This document shows positions 17,412 to 26,864 of a stretch of 64,000 nt of DNA, piece after piece (within the stretch, counting starts at the first letter, position 1; the number at the start of each line of letters is the position of its first letter). The stretch lies in NCBI GenBank assembly GCA_002701365.1, contig NZUK01000012.1, forward strand, positions 42,721 through 106,720, in the 5' to 3' direction. Below the pieces are notes generated by a model, which was not told where the DNA came from, did not search any database, and saw nothing but the letters and a program-made list of their open reading frames with translations. This DNA is from Flavobacteriales bacterium (GTDB taxonomy: Bacteria; Bacteroidota; Bacteroidia; Flavobacteriales; TMED113). A program made the position numbers and the translations under genes.

Positions 17412-19205
17412 TTAGTTAAAATCGATTTGATGGATAAATAAATTTTTGTATTCTCCATCACAATCAATAAGTTCTCCATGAGATCCGTGCTGAATGATGG
17501 AACCTGATTTTAGAACAATAATGTTAGAACAACAACTTAAAATAGACAATCTATTTGAGGACAATATTACAGTAGTATCTTTAAGTTCATGTTTGATATA
17601 ATTAATTATTTTAATTTCTGTGGAAGAATCCACATTTGATAAAGCATCATCTAATATCAAAAATTTAGGTTTTTTTACAAGTGCTCTAGCTAACGCAATA
17701 CGTTGCTTCTGGCCCCCTGATAAAGTAACACCTCCCTCGCCAACAAGTGTGTCAAAACCATCATTAAATGAATGAATTTCATCTAATAAACATAAATCCC
17801 TCGCAATATTGATCATTTCCAAATCTGTTGCGTCATCTGTCCCGAATAAAATATTATTTTTTATAGAGTTAGAAAATAAAAAAACATCTTGAGACACATA
17901 TGCAATTTGATCTCGAAAATTGAACCAATTAAATTTTGTATGTGACACCTCATCAAATAATAAATTTCCATTATTAGGAGAGATGATACCTGCTAATATT
18001 TTTAGCATCGTAGTCTTACCTGAACCAACATGACCAACAATAGCAGTAATTGTATTTTTTTTAATACTGAAGTTTATATTATTTAATGCTAAAATATCTG
18101 AATCTATATATTTAAATGATAAATTGTTAAAATTGATCGTATTAAAATTAAATTCTGATTTTAACTGATCTTCTGATCTATTGTAAAAAATACTATAATC
18201 TTTATTATATAAGAATTCATTAATTCTAGCTTGAGAAGCAGCAGCTCTTTGAATTACTTCAGTGACCCAACCAATTGAGGTTGCTGGCCAAGTTAACATA
18301 TTAACATATATAATAAATTCCGCTACTTCACCAACAGAAATTACATTTCTAGAAACCAGTATGCCTCCAGCATAAACAGTTAACAAAATACTCACTCCTA
18401 CAATTAATAATACCAGTGGAAAAAAAATCGAGTTAATAATAGATAAAGATATACTTTGGTTCATGTAGTCATTTGAAACAATACGGAAATAATTTTTAAT
18501 ATCACGCTCTCTGACAAATGACTTAACTAATCTAATCCCTGAAAAAGTCTCTTGAGTAACATTTGTTAATTTAGAAAGTTTGTTTTGAACATGGCTACTT
18601 TGCATATTAATGTAATGACTTACTTTATATATTAAAAAAGATAGAATTGGCAGTGGTGCTAGGACAAACAATGTTAATTGGGGACTAACAACCAACATTC
18701 GAGTTAAAATCAGAATAATAAGAGTGATTAAATTAAAACTATACATAACAGCTGGTCCAAGATACATCCGTACTCTGTTAACGTCCTCAGTAATTCTATT
18801 TAATAAATCACCAGAATCATTGAGCATATGAAATCTTGATGATAAATTTAAATAGTGATTAAAAATTTCACTCTTCAAATCAAATTCAATCTTTCTTGAT
18901 GCAACAATTATTGTTTGTCGCATATAAAACATTAAAACACCTCTTATTATAGCAAATAAAATTAATAATCCTGCGTAAAGAGATAATGCCTGGTACAATG
19001 AATTCATATCTAGTGATTCACTAGATTGAATCTTCTGAATCACATCAGTAATTAAGTCAAATGACTTACCTATTAAATGCGCTGGTAGAAGGGCAAAAAT
19101 ATTGCCAAAAACAACAAAAACCAAACCTATAGAAATACGAAATCTATATTTGAAGAAATACTTATTTAAATATTGTAAACTTTTCATAAAAAAAATATTT
19201 TTCAA
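17412..19205 (-). CDS. ABC exporter half-transporter (MsbA-like), altered catalytic residues
   Basis: Fused membrane domain (six helices, about 20-320) and nucleotide-binding domain (about 355-597). Walker A GHVGSGKT is at 391-398, the Q-loop in YVSQD (439), signature LSGGQ at 495-499, Walker B FLILDD at 515-520. The residue after the Walker B Asp, normally the catalytic Glu, is Asp520, and the switch His of the H-loop is Asn551 (SSNRLS). Such changes are known at the degenerate site of heterodimeric exporters, but no partner gene is adjacent. Substrate unknown, lipid or drug exporter by family. The ATG at 19187 is an alternative start that fits relatives better. Confidence 0.9.
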   Translation of the reverse strand: MKNIFFMKSLQYLNKYFFKYRFRISIGLVFVVFGNIFALLPAHLIGKSFDLITDVIQKIQSSESLDMNSLYQALSLYAGLLILFAIIRGVLMFYMRQTIIVASRKIEFDLKSEIFNHYLNLSSRFHMLNDSGDLLNRITEDVNRVRMYLGPAVMYSFNLITLIILILTRMLVVSPQLTLFVLAPLPILSFLIYKVSHYINMQSSHVQNKLSKLTNVTQETFSGIRLVKSFVRERDIKNYFRIVSNDYMNQSISLSIINSIFFPLVLLIVGVSILLTVYAGGILVSRNVISVGEVAEFIIYVNMLTWPATSIGWVTEVIQRAAASQARINEFLYNKDYSIFYNRSEDQLKSEFNFNTINFNNLSFKYIDSDILALNNINFSIKKNTITAIVGHVGSGKTTMLKILAGIISPNNGNLLFDEVSHTKFNWFNFRDQIAYVSQDVFLFSNSIKNNILFGTDDATDLEMINIARDLCLLDEIHSFNDGFDTLVGEGGVTLSGGQKQRIALARALVKKPKFLILDDALSNVDSSTEIKIINYIKHELKDTTVILSSNRLSILSCCSNIIVLKSGSIIQHGSHGELIDCDGEYKNLFIHQIDFN

Positions 19206-19223
19206 TTTATTAAATAAAAACGT

Positions 19224-19231
19224 TACTTTTG
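19224..19231 (+). promoter_or_regulatory. -7 promoter box upstream of the leucine dehydrogenase run
   Basis: TACTTTTG, identical to the SRP RNA box, 45 nt before the start codon at 19277. It probably drives the ldh-nusB pair and possibly the genes after them. Confidence 0.6.
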
Positions 19232-19276
19232 TCGTCCATTTAGAATAATAATTATTGAAATATATTCAAGACCACT

Positions 19277-20362
19277 ATGAAAATATGTAACATTCAAGAA
19301 ATTCCAGGGATAGAAAAAAATGTACTTGAATATATGCAAGAAAAACAACACGAAAAAGTTGTTTTTTGTTCAGATGAATCATCAAATCTAAAAGCTATAA
19401 TTGCAATTCATAATACAAATTTAGGCCCTGCTCTAGGAGGCACTAGAATGTGGAATTATAGTAGCATTAGTGAAGCGATACAGGACGTGTTAAGATTGTC
19501 CAGGGGAATGACGTACAAAGCTGCTATAACTGGATTAAATCTAGGTGGGGGAAAAGCTGTAATCATAGGTGACTCAAAGGATAAAACTCCTGAAATGATG
19601 AATGCATTTGGCAAATTTGTTGAATCTCAATGTGGCCAGTATATTACAGCAGAAGATGTAGGTATGACTACAAAAGATATGGAGTTAATCTTTCAAGAAA
19701 CTAATCATGTTGTTGGTAAACCATTTGAGTTAGGTGGAAGTGGAGATCCCTCAGTTATCACCGCCTATGGGACTTTAATGGGCATGAAAGGTAGTGCAAA
19801 ATACAAATGGGGACATGATAGCCTTAAAGATAAGAAAGTGCTAATTCAGGGCGTAGGAAATGTTGGTAAAAACTTAATTAAATTACTTAACGATGAGGAA
19901 GCAATTATCTACGTAAATGATGTCAATGAAGACAAGGTCAAAGAAATAGCAAAAAATTACAATGTAAATATTTTATCAGATAACATATATAATGCTGAAG
20001 TTGATATTTATGCACCATGTGCATTGGGTGGCACATTAAATGATGAAACAATTCCTCAATTAAAATGCTCTATTATTGCCGGCGCAGCAAATAATCAATT
20101 AGCTCAAGAATACATCCATGATGAAATGCTAGCACGATACAATGTCTTATATGCACCTGATTTTTTGATAAATGCTGGTGGATTAATAAATGTATATTCT
20201 GAACTAAAAGGATACTCTCATGATCAAGTAATGCTAAAAACAGAAAAAATATACAACACGACTATTGAAATCCTAAACAAATCTGAAAAGGATAATATTT
20301 CAACTCAAAAAGCAGCACTTCAAATCGCTAAAGAACGTGTATTTCAAAAAAATAGCGCATAA
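19277..20362 (+). CDS. Leucine dehydrogenase (Glu/Leu/Phe/Val dehydrogenase family)
   Basis: NAD-dependent oxidative deamination of branched-chain amino acids. GPALGGTRMW and the catalytic-lysine regions MTYKAAITGLNLGGGKAVI are followed by the Rossmann motif GVGNVGKN near residue 195 and GAANNQL. Length 361 aa is right for leucine dehydrogenase and too short for glutamate dehydrogenase. It is immediately followed by nusB with no spacer. The upstream mutase at the left edge could use products of valine/isoleucine breakdown. Confidence 0.92.
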   Translation: MKICNIQEIPGIEKNVLEYMQEKQHEKVVFCSDESSNLKAIIAIHNTNLGPALGGTRMWNYSSISEAIQDVLRLSRGMTYKAAITGLNLGGGKAVIIGDSKDKTPEMMNAFGKFVESQCGQYITAEDVGMTTKDMELIFQETNHVVGKPFELGGSGDPSVITAYGTLMGMKGSAKYKWGHDSLKDKKVLIQGVGNVGKNLIKLLNDEEAIIYVNDVNEDKVKEIAKNYNVNILSDNIYNAEVDIYAPCALGGTLNDETIPQLKCSIIAGAANNQLAQEYIHDEMLARYNVLYAPDFLINAGGLINVYSELKGYSHDQVMLKTEKIYNTTIEILNKSEKDNISTQKAALQIAKERVFQKNSA

Positions 20363-21256
20363 ATGCTTCCCAGAAGACATATAAGAATAAAAGTTTTTCA
20401 ATCGCTATATACTCTAGCTCAACAAGACAAAGATCATAAATTTGATTTTCAAAGAGAATTTAATAATAATTTGGAAAGTTATAAATCACTATACTTTTTT
20501 ATCATTAACCTATTAAAAATACTAAGAGATGTTGCGAAGGAAGAAATAAAAATAAAAAAAACCAAACTAATCCCATCAGAAGAAGACTTAAAACCCAATA
20601 CAAAATTTATTAAAAATACTATATTAAATAAAATTAATAACCAACATAAAAGTGGACACATAGAGAAAGAAAAAGAAAAAATACATAGTATTATAAAAAA
20701 TATTTTTCAACAAGTTAAAAAGTCAAAAAAATATATTGACTATATGAATACTGAGACAACGAAAAATGATGAGGAAAAAAGCATTATACTTTTTATACTG
20801 AAAAAATATGTGATTATAAACGAAAAGATTCATGATATAATAGAAGATTATTCAATATATTGGAATGATGACCTGATTGTCATATACAACTTGATTTTAG
20901 AAAAAATTAACAACAACAAATCCATTAATACAATAAAATTGTTTCGCAAAAAAGATGATGAAGTATTTGCTGAAAAACTTATCCAAACAACAATTGACAA
21001 AGAACATGATACAAGTTTAATTATATATAGTTTAGCAAAAAACTGGGACAAAGAGCGTATAGCATTAAGTGACTTAATACTTATGAGAATGGCTATAACC
21101 GAAATAAGTTACTTGAAAAATATTCCTCACAAAGTCACTTTAGATGAGTATATTGAAATATCTAAGGAATATAGTACACCGAAAAGTAATGAATTCATTA
21201 ATGGAATATTGGATGTTTTTATAAAAGATAATTTAGGAAAAAAAATAAAGGAATAA
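20363..21256 (+). CDS. nusB: Transcription antitermination factor NusB (long Bacteroidota form)
   Basis: NusB binds boxA RNA with S10 and promotes rRNA antitermination. The N-terminal RRHIRIKVFQSLYTLAQ and C-terminal DLILMRMAITEI...TLDEYIEISKEYSTPKSNEFINGILD match the NusB helices, here separated by a Lys-rich insertion (about residues 60-190), which is usual for Bacteroidota and makes the protein 297 aa instead of about 140. The start codon follows directly on the leucine dehydrogenase stop codon. Confidence 0.92.
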   Translation: MLPRRHIRIKVFQSLYTLAQQDKDHKFDFQREFNNNLESYKSLYFFIINLLKILRDVAKEEIKIKKTKLIPSEEDLKPNTKFIKNTILNKINNQHKSGHIEKEKEKIHSIIKNIFQQVKKSKKYIDYMNTETTKNDEEKSIILFILKKYVIINEKIHDIIEDYSIYWNDDLIVIYNLILEKINNNKSINTIKLFRKKDDEVFAEKLIQTTIDKEHDTSLIIYSLAKNWDKERIALSDLILMRMAITEISYLKNIPHKVTLDEYIEISKEYSTPKSNEFINGILDVFIKDNLGKKIKE

Positions 21257-21267
21257 TAATATTATAT

Positions 21268-21275
21268 TATTTTTG
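21268..21275 (+). promoter_or_regulatory. -7 promoter box upstream of the DUF1573 lipoprotein
   Basis: TATTTTTG (perfect TAnnTTTG) 23 nt before the ATG at 21299, in the only sizeable gap of the ldh-coaE run. Confidence 0.55.
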
Positions 21276-21298
21276 ACAAAATAAAAAGAAATATAACC

Positions 21299-21796
21299 AT
21301 GAAAAATCAAATTCTTACATTAGCAATATTAGTATTAACATTAAGCTGTAATAATGCATCTGAAAAGATTAATGATAATTCTAATAATACTACGAACAAT
21401 ACGTCTAATACTCAAAAACCTAATACGAACAATGAGATTAATGCTCAAATTATTGACAATAGTGGTGCAGCTGCTTTTGAATTTACAAATCAAGGTGGTA
21501 CGGTTTGGGATTTTGGTAATATAGTACAGGGAGATTCTCCTGAATTTACATTTACATTTAGAAATACTGGTAATGAACCTATGATCATTTCTAATGCTAA
21601 AGGTAGTTGTGGATGCACAGTTCCAAAATGGCCAAAAGAACCAATAAAACCGGGAGATATAGGAGAAATAAATGTCAAATTTAATTCTGCAAATAAAAAA
21701 GGAGCACAAAATAAAAAGGTTACAATTACTGCAAATACAACTCCACCAACAACAATTCTTAGAGTAACAGGTCAAATTGAAGTAACGACAGAATAA
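21299..21796 (+). CDS. DUF1573 domain lipoprotein
   Basis: Signal with a lipobox-like LTLSCNN (Cys about 17), an Asn/Thr-rich linker, then one Ig-like DUF1573 domain (about 60-160): GGTVWDFGNIVQGDS, FRNTGNEPMIISNAKGSCGCTVPKWP and PGDIGEINVKF. The domain is widespread in Bacteroidota surface proteins with no defined function. It precedes yajC by 3 nt, an arrangement I have seen in other flavobacteria. Confidence 0.9.
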   Translation: MKNQILTLAILVLTLSCNNASEKINDNSNNTTNNTSNTQKPNTNNEINAQIIDNSGAAAFEFTNQGGTVWDFGNIVQGDSPEFTFTFRNTGNEPMIISNAKGSCGCTVPKWPKEPIKPGDIGEINVKFNSANKKGAQNKKVTITANTTPPTTILRVTGQIEVTTE

Positions 21797-21799
21797 ATT

Positions 21800-22114
21800 A
21801 TGCAATTACATATTTTTTTACAAGCTAGTCCAGCAAGTGAGGGAGTATCTTTCTTCCTCCCAATGATTTTAGTACTATTTGTATTCTATTTTTTTATGAT
21901 AAGACCTCAAATTAATAAGCAAAAAGAAGAGGGCCAATTTCAATCAAACATAAAAAAAGGAGACAGAATTGTTACGAATGGAGGAATCCATGGAAAAATT
22001 TCCGGAATTAAAGAAGAACAAGTTATATTAGAAATTAGTAATACAACTAAAATCACAATTGACAGAGATGCAATATCTCGTGAAAAAACCGCACTTGTCT
22101 CCAAAAAAAAATAA
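21800..22114 (+). CDS. yajC: Preprotein translocase subunit YajC
   Basis: Single-span inner-membrane accessory subunit of SecDF-YajC. One membrane helix (about 20-37, FFLPMILVLFVFYFFMI) followed by RPQINKQKEE and the conserved GDRIVTNGGIHGKI segment. 104 aa, normal length. It lies between the DUF1573 and coaE genes, as in many Bacteroidota. Confidence 0.95.
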   Translation: MQLHIFLQASPASEGVSFFLPMILVLFVFYFFMIRPQINKQKEEGQFQSNIKKGDRIVTNGGIHGKISGIKEEQVILEISNTTKITIDRDAISREKTALVSKKK

Positions 22115-22123
22115 AACGGTAAT

Positions 22124-22726
22124 TTGAAAAACAACTTTAAAAATCCTATAAAAATTGGCGTTACGGGGGGTATTGGAACAGGAAAAACTACTGTATGTAA
22201 TATTTTTAAAAAATTAGGAATTCCTGTATTTAATACTGACGATCATAGTAAAATTTTGCTTCAAAAAAACGAACATGTAATTAACAATATTGTCAAAGTT
22301 TTTGGAGATGATGTTTTAGACAAAAAAAAAATAGATACAAAAAAACTAGGTCGCATTGTTTTTACTAACAAAAAAAAACTCGTAGAGTTAAACAATATAT
22401 TGCATCCTCGTGTAATAGAAAAATTTGACAATTGGTTGCTAAAACAAAATGCAAAATATATTATCAAAGAATCAGCAATACTGTTTGAATCAAATACACA
22501 TAGAAACCTGGATCAAATTATTTTAATCCAATCTCCATTAGCACTGCGATTAAAAAGAGTCTGCGCAAGAGATAATAGAAGTAAAAATGAAGTTTCTAAA
22601 ATAATTAAAAACCAATTAAAAGAATCAGAATTTTTAAAGTTGGTTGATCACGTTATAACTAATGATGAAAAAACGCTCATTACACCACAGGTCATGGCAA
22701 TACATAAACAATTGTCTAAATTATGA
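22124..22726 (+). CDS. coaE: Dephospho-CoA kinase
   Basis: Last step of coenzyme A synthesis: phosphorylation of dephospho-CoA. P-loop GGIGTGKTT near residues 15-23, then FNTDDHSK and LHPRVIEKF, typical of CoaE. 200 aa. There is no ATG; the only suitable start is a TTG at 22124, directly before the P-loop strand. Its 3' end overlaps the convergent gene by 6 nt. Confidence 0.93.
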   Translation: MKNNFKNPIKIGVTGGIGTGKTTVCNIFKKLGIPVFNTDDHSKILLQKNEHVINNIVKVFGDDVLDKKKIDTKKLGRIVFTNKKKLVELNNILHPRVIEKFDNWLLKQNAKYIIKESAILFESNTHRNLDQIILIQSPLALRLKRVCARDNRSKNEVSKIIKNQLKESEFLKLVDHVITNDEKTLITPQVMAIHKQLSKL

Positions 22727-23227
22727 TATTGCTCTTATTTCCTTCTTTAATATTGTTTTTGCCTGTTTCATTAACACTTTATTCTCAGAAGAATTATTAA
22801 GTAGCGCTTTCATTAAAGATTCTGTGGAAGCAGTTTTATTTAGTGATTGTACTGTATCAGAAATATGATTTATTGTTTTATTCTTTAATAATTCAATAAG
22901 ATCCCATAAAACATCTGATACATAAATTTGTTGAGAAATATTATATTCATACTCAATAATAATATTCTTAATTAATTGTGATGCTGTTGTTTGCACATTC
23001 ATTTGGTGTAATTCTAATCTATTAATCATGCCAATAGGCTCAATTCTATCTAAAAATAAAATCAATCGCTCATATGCTCTTAATTTAACTTCAAGCTCAT
23101 ATTGAGACATTTTAGTAGCACTGTGAGGTTTGCTTAAACGATTTTTATTTTTAACGAACAAAAATAAAAAGGTAAAAACTGTTAAAAATAGAGCAATGTA
23201 GAGTATGTTTTCTATAAAAAAATCCAT
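22721..23227 (-). CDS. Conserved flavobacterial membrane-anchored protein of unknown function
   Basis: N-terminal membrane helix (about residues 8-25) followed by a 140-aa helical cytoplasmic domain: KLRAYERLILFLDRIEP, then HQMNVQTTASQLIKNIIIEYEYNISQQIYVS. I recognise this as a protein conserved in Flavobacteriales but cannot give a function. The start is well defined by the membrane segment. It is convergent with coaE. Confidence 0.75.
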   Translation of the reverse strand: MDFFIENILYIALFLTVFTFLFLFVKNKNRLSKPHSATKMSQYELEVKLRAYERLILFLDRIEPIGMINRLELHQMNVQTTASQLIKNIIIEYEYNISQQIYVSDVLWDLIELLKNKTINHISDTVQSLNKTASTESLMKALLNNSSENKVLMKQAKTILKKEIRAIS

Positions 23228-23313
23228 ATAAAATAATTAACGCACTAATATCGTTAATTTTAAAATTAATTGAATTAATTTAACACTTATTAATTATATA
23301 GCATCATAAAAAA

Positions 23314-24507
23314 ATGATTGTACTTTCAAAAAAAATTAGAAACATGGAAGAATCGGCCACTTTAGCAATGGCTCGAAAAAGTAGAGAACTTAAAGATAAA
23401 GGCAAAGCAATAATCAACCTTAGTCTAGGAGAACCTGATTTTAATACACCTGAATTCATAAAAGAAAGTGCCAAAAAAGCAATCGATGACAATTTCTCAA
23501 AATACACTCCCGTTCCTGGCTATAAAGACTTACTAGAAACAGTATCTGAAAAATTTAAAAGAGATAATAATTTAATATACGATACAAATCAAATTATATG
23601 CTCTACAGGAGCAAAACAAAGCATAGCACAATTGTTAATGGTAATACTAGATGAGGGAGATGAGGTTATTTTACCAGCTCCATACTGGGTGAGTTATTAC
23701 CAAATGATAAAATTAGCCGGAGGAATACCAAAAGTCATAAACACTGACATTAAAAATAATTTTAAGATCACTGCTAAGCAACTTAACAACACAATTACAC
23801 AAAAAACAAAAGCATTTTTATTTAGTTCTCCTTGTAATCCTACAGGCACTGTATATAATGAAGAAGAATTAACAAAATTATCACAAGTATTTTCAAAAAA
23901 TAAGAATATCATTGTCATCTCTGATGAAATATATGAACATATTAACTTTAAAGAAACACATTTTAGCATTGGAAGGATAAAGGATATTAAAGATCAAGTT
24001 GTCACCGTTAATGGTTTATCTAAAGGTTTTGCAATGACAGGATGGAGATTTGGTTATTTGGGTGCACCCAAAGAAATTGCGGCAGCTTGTATCAAAATGC
24101 AAGGTCAAATCACCTCTGCAACCTGTTCAATTACTCAAAGAGCTGCTATTACAGCTTTAAGCGCAAGCCCTAAATGCACATATGAAATGCGGACTAAATT
24201 CAAATATAGAAGAAATTTGATGATCAAATTACTATCAGAAATAGAAAAATTAAAAATCAACACTCCTGAAGGTGCATTTTATATTTTTCCTGACGTATCA
24301 GGATATATAGGCACATCATATATGAATTATAAGATTAAAAATGCAAATGACCTAGCGATGTTTCTATTAGAAGATTGTGGAGTTGCTACTGTATCTGGAT
24401 CTGCTTTTGGTGCTAAAAAATACCTTAGGATATCATATGCAGCATCAGAATCAAAATTAACCAAAGCGTGTGCATTAATAAAAAGTAGCTTAAATAAATT
24501 ACAATAA
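23314..24507 (+). CDS. PLP-dependent aspartate aminotransferase-type enzyme (class I/II)
   Basis: Fold-type I aminotransferase of 397 aa, closest in style to bacterial type I gamma aspartate aminotransferases: ESATLAMARKSRELK, LSLGEPDFNTP, CSTGAKQSIAQ, SSPCNPTGTVY, ISDEIYEHINF and the PLP lysine in NGLSKGFAMTGWRFGYLG (about Lys234). The C-terminal YLRISYAASESKL contains the substrate-carboxylate Arg. The ATG at 23314 is used; one at 23344 would remove a conserved N-terminal strand. The stop overlaps the next start by 1 nt. Confidence 0.93.
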   Translation: MIVLSKKIRNMEESATLAMARKSRELKDKGKAIINLSLGEPDFNTPEFIKESAKKAIDDNFSKYTPVPGYKDLLETVSEKFKRDNNLIYDTNQIICSTGAKQSIAQLLMVILDEGDEVILPAPYWVSYYQMIKLAGGIPKVINTDIKNNFKITAKQLNNTITQKTKAFLFSSPCNPTGTVYNEEELTKLSQVFSKNKNIIVISDEIYEHINFKETHFSIGRIKDIKDQVVTVNGLSKGFAMTGWRFGYLGAPKEIAAACIKMQGQITSATCSITQRAAITALSASPKCTYEMRTKFKYRRNLMIKLLSEIEKLKINTPEGAFYIFPDVSGYIGTSYMNYKIKNANDLAMFLLEDCGVATVSGSAFGAKKYLRISYAASESKLTKACALIKSSLNKLQ

Positions 24508-25199
24508 TGAAAACTAAATTTTACATTATATCATGTATTTATTTTCTGGCAGCAAATTCTTTTTCTCAAGAAGAGAAACCACTTAATAATGCAATATATG
24601 ATAATCAACCATATCATTTTGGGTTTACATTGGGAGTCAGCAATACAAAGTTTCAAATAAATTATAACCAAAACCTTCTTAGTCAAACAGACTATGATCA
24701 AATTTTATCAAAGTATTCACCTGGATTTAATGTTGGTATAATTATGGATATGAAAATTGGTCAAAATAGTAATATTAGAATTACTCCATCATTTAACTTT
24801 ACAGATCAAAAAATATACTACATAGATAATAATGCAGCAGATATATATCCCTCTGGCAATACAGGAATATCCAATTTTGAAACGCCAATCTATCTAAAAT
24901 ACCGATCGGATAGAATAAATAATGGTCGGGCATATATTTTAATTGGAGGTAATTTTATGATAGACTTAAGTAGTACTGAAGAATTGCCGCAAAATCAAAG
25001 TTTAGAATTCCATAAAACAAATTATTCTGCTGACATAGGCTTTGGAATAGATATATATTTTGCATTTTTTAAATTTTCCCCAGAGATAAAATATTCATAT
25101 GGTTTAAAAAACATGTTGCGGGGAACCGAAAATGAAATTAATAACATGATCAATCATCTCTCAACGAGATGCGTAACCATATCACTAGCTTTTGAATAA
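24507..25199 (+). CDS. porT: PorT-like outer-membrane beta-barrel protein (T9SS component)
   Basis: Signal peptide (to about NSFSQ) followed by an 8-strand-type barrel with alternating hydrophobic strands and a final strand ending CVTISLAFE. The C-terminal region FKFSPEIKYSYGLKNMLRGTENE followed by NNMINHLS resembles PorT of the type IX secretion/gliding machinery. 230 aa, similar to PorT of other species. Other T9SS genes are not in this window, but secreted substrates with T9SS C-terminal domains are. Confidence 0.82.
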   Translation: MKTKFYIISCIYFLAANSFSQEEKPLNNAIYDNQPYHFGFTLGVSNTKFQINYNQNLLSQTDYDQILSKYSPGFNVGIIMDMKIGQNSNIRITPSFNFTDQKIYYIDNNAADIYPSGNTGISNFETPIYLKYRSDRINNGRAYILIGGNFMIDLSSTEELPQNQSLEFHKTNYSADIGFGIDIYFAFFKFSPEIKYSYGLKNMLRGTENEINNMINHLSTRCVTISLAFE

Positions 25200-25209
25200 A
25201 AGTTACACT

Positions 25210-26019
25210 TTAAAAGGCAAATCCGACAGAAAAATGAACAAAAGGAGAAATGACTGGGTATGTACTCATAATGATGGGGTCACCAAATTCATCAACTTCA
25301 TTTTCATTGAATTCATATGTACTTGATTCATTAGACCCAGAAAAAGAGCCTAAATCTGGCTGTTTAAATTTATTTAAATTAACAAATACACCTGCGTCAA
25401 TTTTAAGTCTAATTCTTCTTGCTGTACGATGATCTAAGAAATACCATGTAGTTTTATCAAATAAAAAATTACCATCAAAAATCCATGTATAATTTGCAGT
25501 TAAACCACCATAATTTTTACTAAAATCTCCTTCATCATTAACATAAAAAGCTGGAGTACTAGCAGTACCTCCTCCACTAACCAAATCATCCCCATCCAAA
25601 AAGTGCCCCTTATACCCTATTTCAATTGCTTTTCTAATCATAACATATCTCCATAATCTCCACCAGCCAAATGATTGTGCTGATAATGATTTATTTTTAT
25701 TTGTTTTACCTGGATTAACTAAGTATCCAAATTTAGCATATATATCAGAGTCAAAATCCATGCCGGCCATCATGTAACCACGCTCCGTAACAGTTCCCTG
25801 AGAACCATAAAAATTTAACTTCAAAGCAATAGAAGGCTGCAAACCTAAATAAATCTCAATTGCAGACCTATCTTTACCCAATTGAGCACCTCTTTTTTGC
25901 TTATGGCCAGGATCGAAATAATTTAAATATAACGGAGAAGTTTTAAAATTATAATTATCACTTGAATTACCAGGAAGAATTAAAAATAAAATTAATATCG
26001 ATGCTAAAATATGTTTCAT
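25210..26019 (-). CDS. Unrecognised exported protein, probable outer-membrane protein
   Basis: Signal peptide (MKHILASILILFLILPGNSS) followed by 250 residues rich in aromatic and Gly residues, e.g. FGYLVNPGK, SFGWWRLWRYVMIRKAIEIGYKG, NYGGLTANYTWIF, and a last strand HFSVGFAF with terminal Phe, as in outer-membrane barrels. I do not recognise the family. It is convergent with the PorT-like gene and not clearly linked to an operon. Confidence 0.65.
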   Translation of the reverse strand: MKHILASILILFLILPGNSSDNYNFKTSPLYLNYFDPGHKQKRGAQLGKDRSAIEIYLGLQPSIALKLNFYGSQGTVTERGYMMAGMDFDSDIYAKFGYLVNPGKTNKNKSLSAQSFGWWRLWRYVMIRKAIEIGYKGHFLDGDDLVSGGGTASTPAFYVNDEGDFSKNYGGLTANYTWIFDGNFLFDKTTWYFLDHRTARRIRLKIDAGVFVNLNKFKQPDLGSFSGSNESSTYEFNENEVDEFGDPIIMSTYPVISPFVHFSVGFAF

Positions 26020-26073
26020 TATAAACTAAAAATTTGAAATTATTCTAAGCTAATTTAACTAAAAAAAAAGATC

Positions 26074-26823
26074 TTAAACAAATTCAGATAAAATAATTCC
26101 AAAAGCAACAGATACATTTAAAGAATCAACATCTTGGTTTTTACCGGGAATAAGAATTTTGTGATCTAAAATCTGACTAACTTCCGAGCTAATTCCATGA
26201 GATTCACTTCCGAAAACAAACACGGATTTAGTCTCAGTTTTGACTGAATAAATACTAGTGCCTGATAAACAAGCTCCATAACTTATATATTTTAGCTCTT
26301 TTAAATTCAATAAAAAATCCTTTAAAGATAATTTACAAATATGCACCCTTGACAAAGAGCCCATAGTTGCTTGTACAACCTTAGGATTAAAAACATCAAC
26401 ACAATCCTGAGAAAGAAAAATTTGCTTAACCCCAAACCAATCAGCAGTTCTTATAATAGTTCCTAAGTTACCTGGATCAGATATACCATCTAATGCTATT
26501 AAACTATGAGAGATCGAGGAATAATCAAAATTTGACTTGAGTCTTGAAATAACTGCTAAAACATTTGATGGACTTTTTAAACAACTTATTTGAGCCATTT
26601 CTTGATTTGTAACTATTTGGACAATTTGGGATTTATTGAATAAAGTAGATTTATAATTGCTATTTATCCATGATTTTGTTGCAAAAACAGATGTAACTTC
26701 AAAATGAGAGTTAATAAAATCATTGACAACATGATGCCCTTCAGCAATAAATGAATTATATTTTAATCTATATTTATTATGCCTTAAAGAAGTAATAAAC
26801 TTTATTTTTTGCTTAGATATCAT
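26074..26823 (-). CDS. TrmH/SpoU family RNA 2'-O-methyltransferase
   Basis: SAM-dependent methyltransferase with the SPOUT knot: motif 1 LDGISDPGNLGTIIRTADWFG, motif 2 VFVFGSESHGISSEV, motif 3 IPGKNQDVDSLNVSVAFGI. An N-terminal substrate-binding domain (IAEGHHVVNDF) precedes it. Target tRNA or rRNA not determinable. I chose the ATG at 26823, which gives the usual N-terminus (KIKFITSLRHNKYR) and avoids overlap with the divergent TamL gene. About 249 aa. Confidence 0.9.
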   Translation of the reverse strand: MISKQKIKFITSLRHNKYRLKYNSFIAEGHHVVNDFINSHFEVTSVFATKSWINSNYKSTLFNKSQIVQIVTNQEMAQISCLKSPSNVLAVISRLKSNFDYSSISHSLIALDGISDPGNLGTIIRTADWFGVKQIFLSQDCVDVFNPKVVQATMGSLSRVHICKLSLKDFLLNLKELKYISYGACLSGTSIYSVKTETKSVFVFGSESHGISSEVSQILDHKILIPGKNQDVDSLNVSVAFGIILSEFV

Positions 26824-26864
26824 GAAAAGGATATTTTTACTACAAAATAAAAAATTTATTTGCA

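Noticed and set aside
21341..21805. Long antisense open frame (154 codons) opposite the DUF1573 lipoprotein
   Set aside because: It mirrors the Asn/Thr-rich coding strand, is rich in Cys, Ile and Arg without any motif, and the plus-strand gene has a clear signal and domain.
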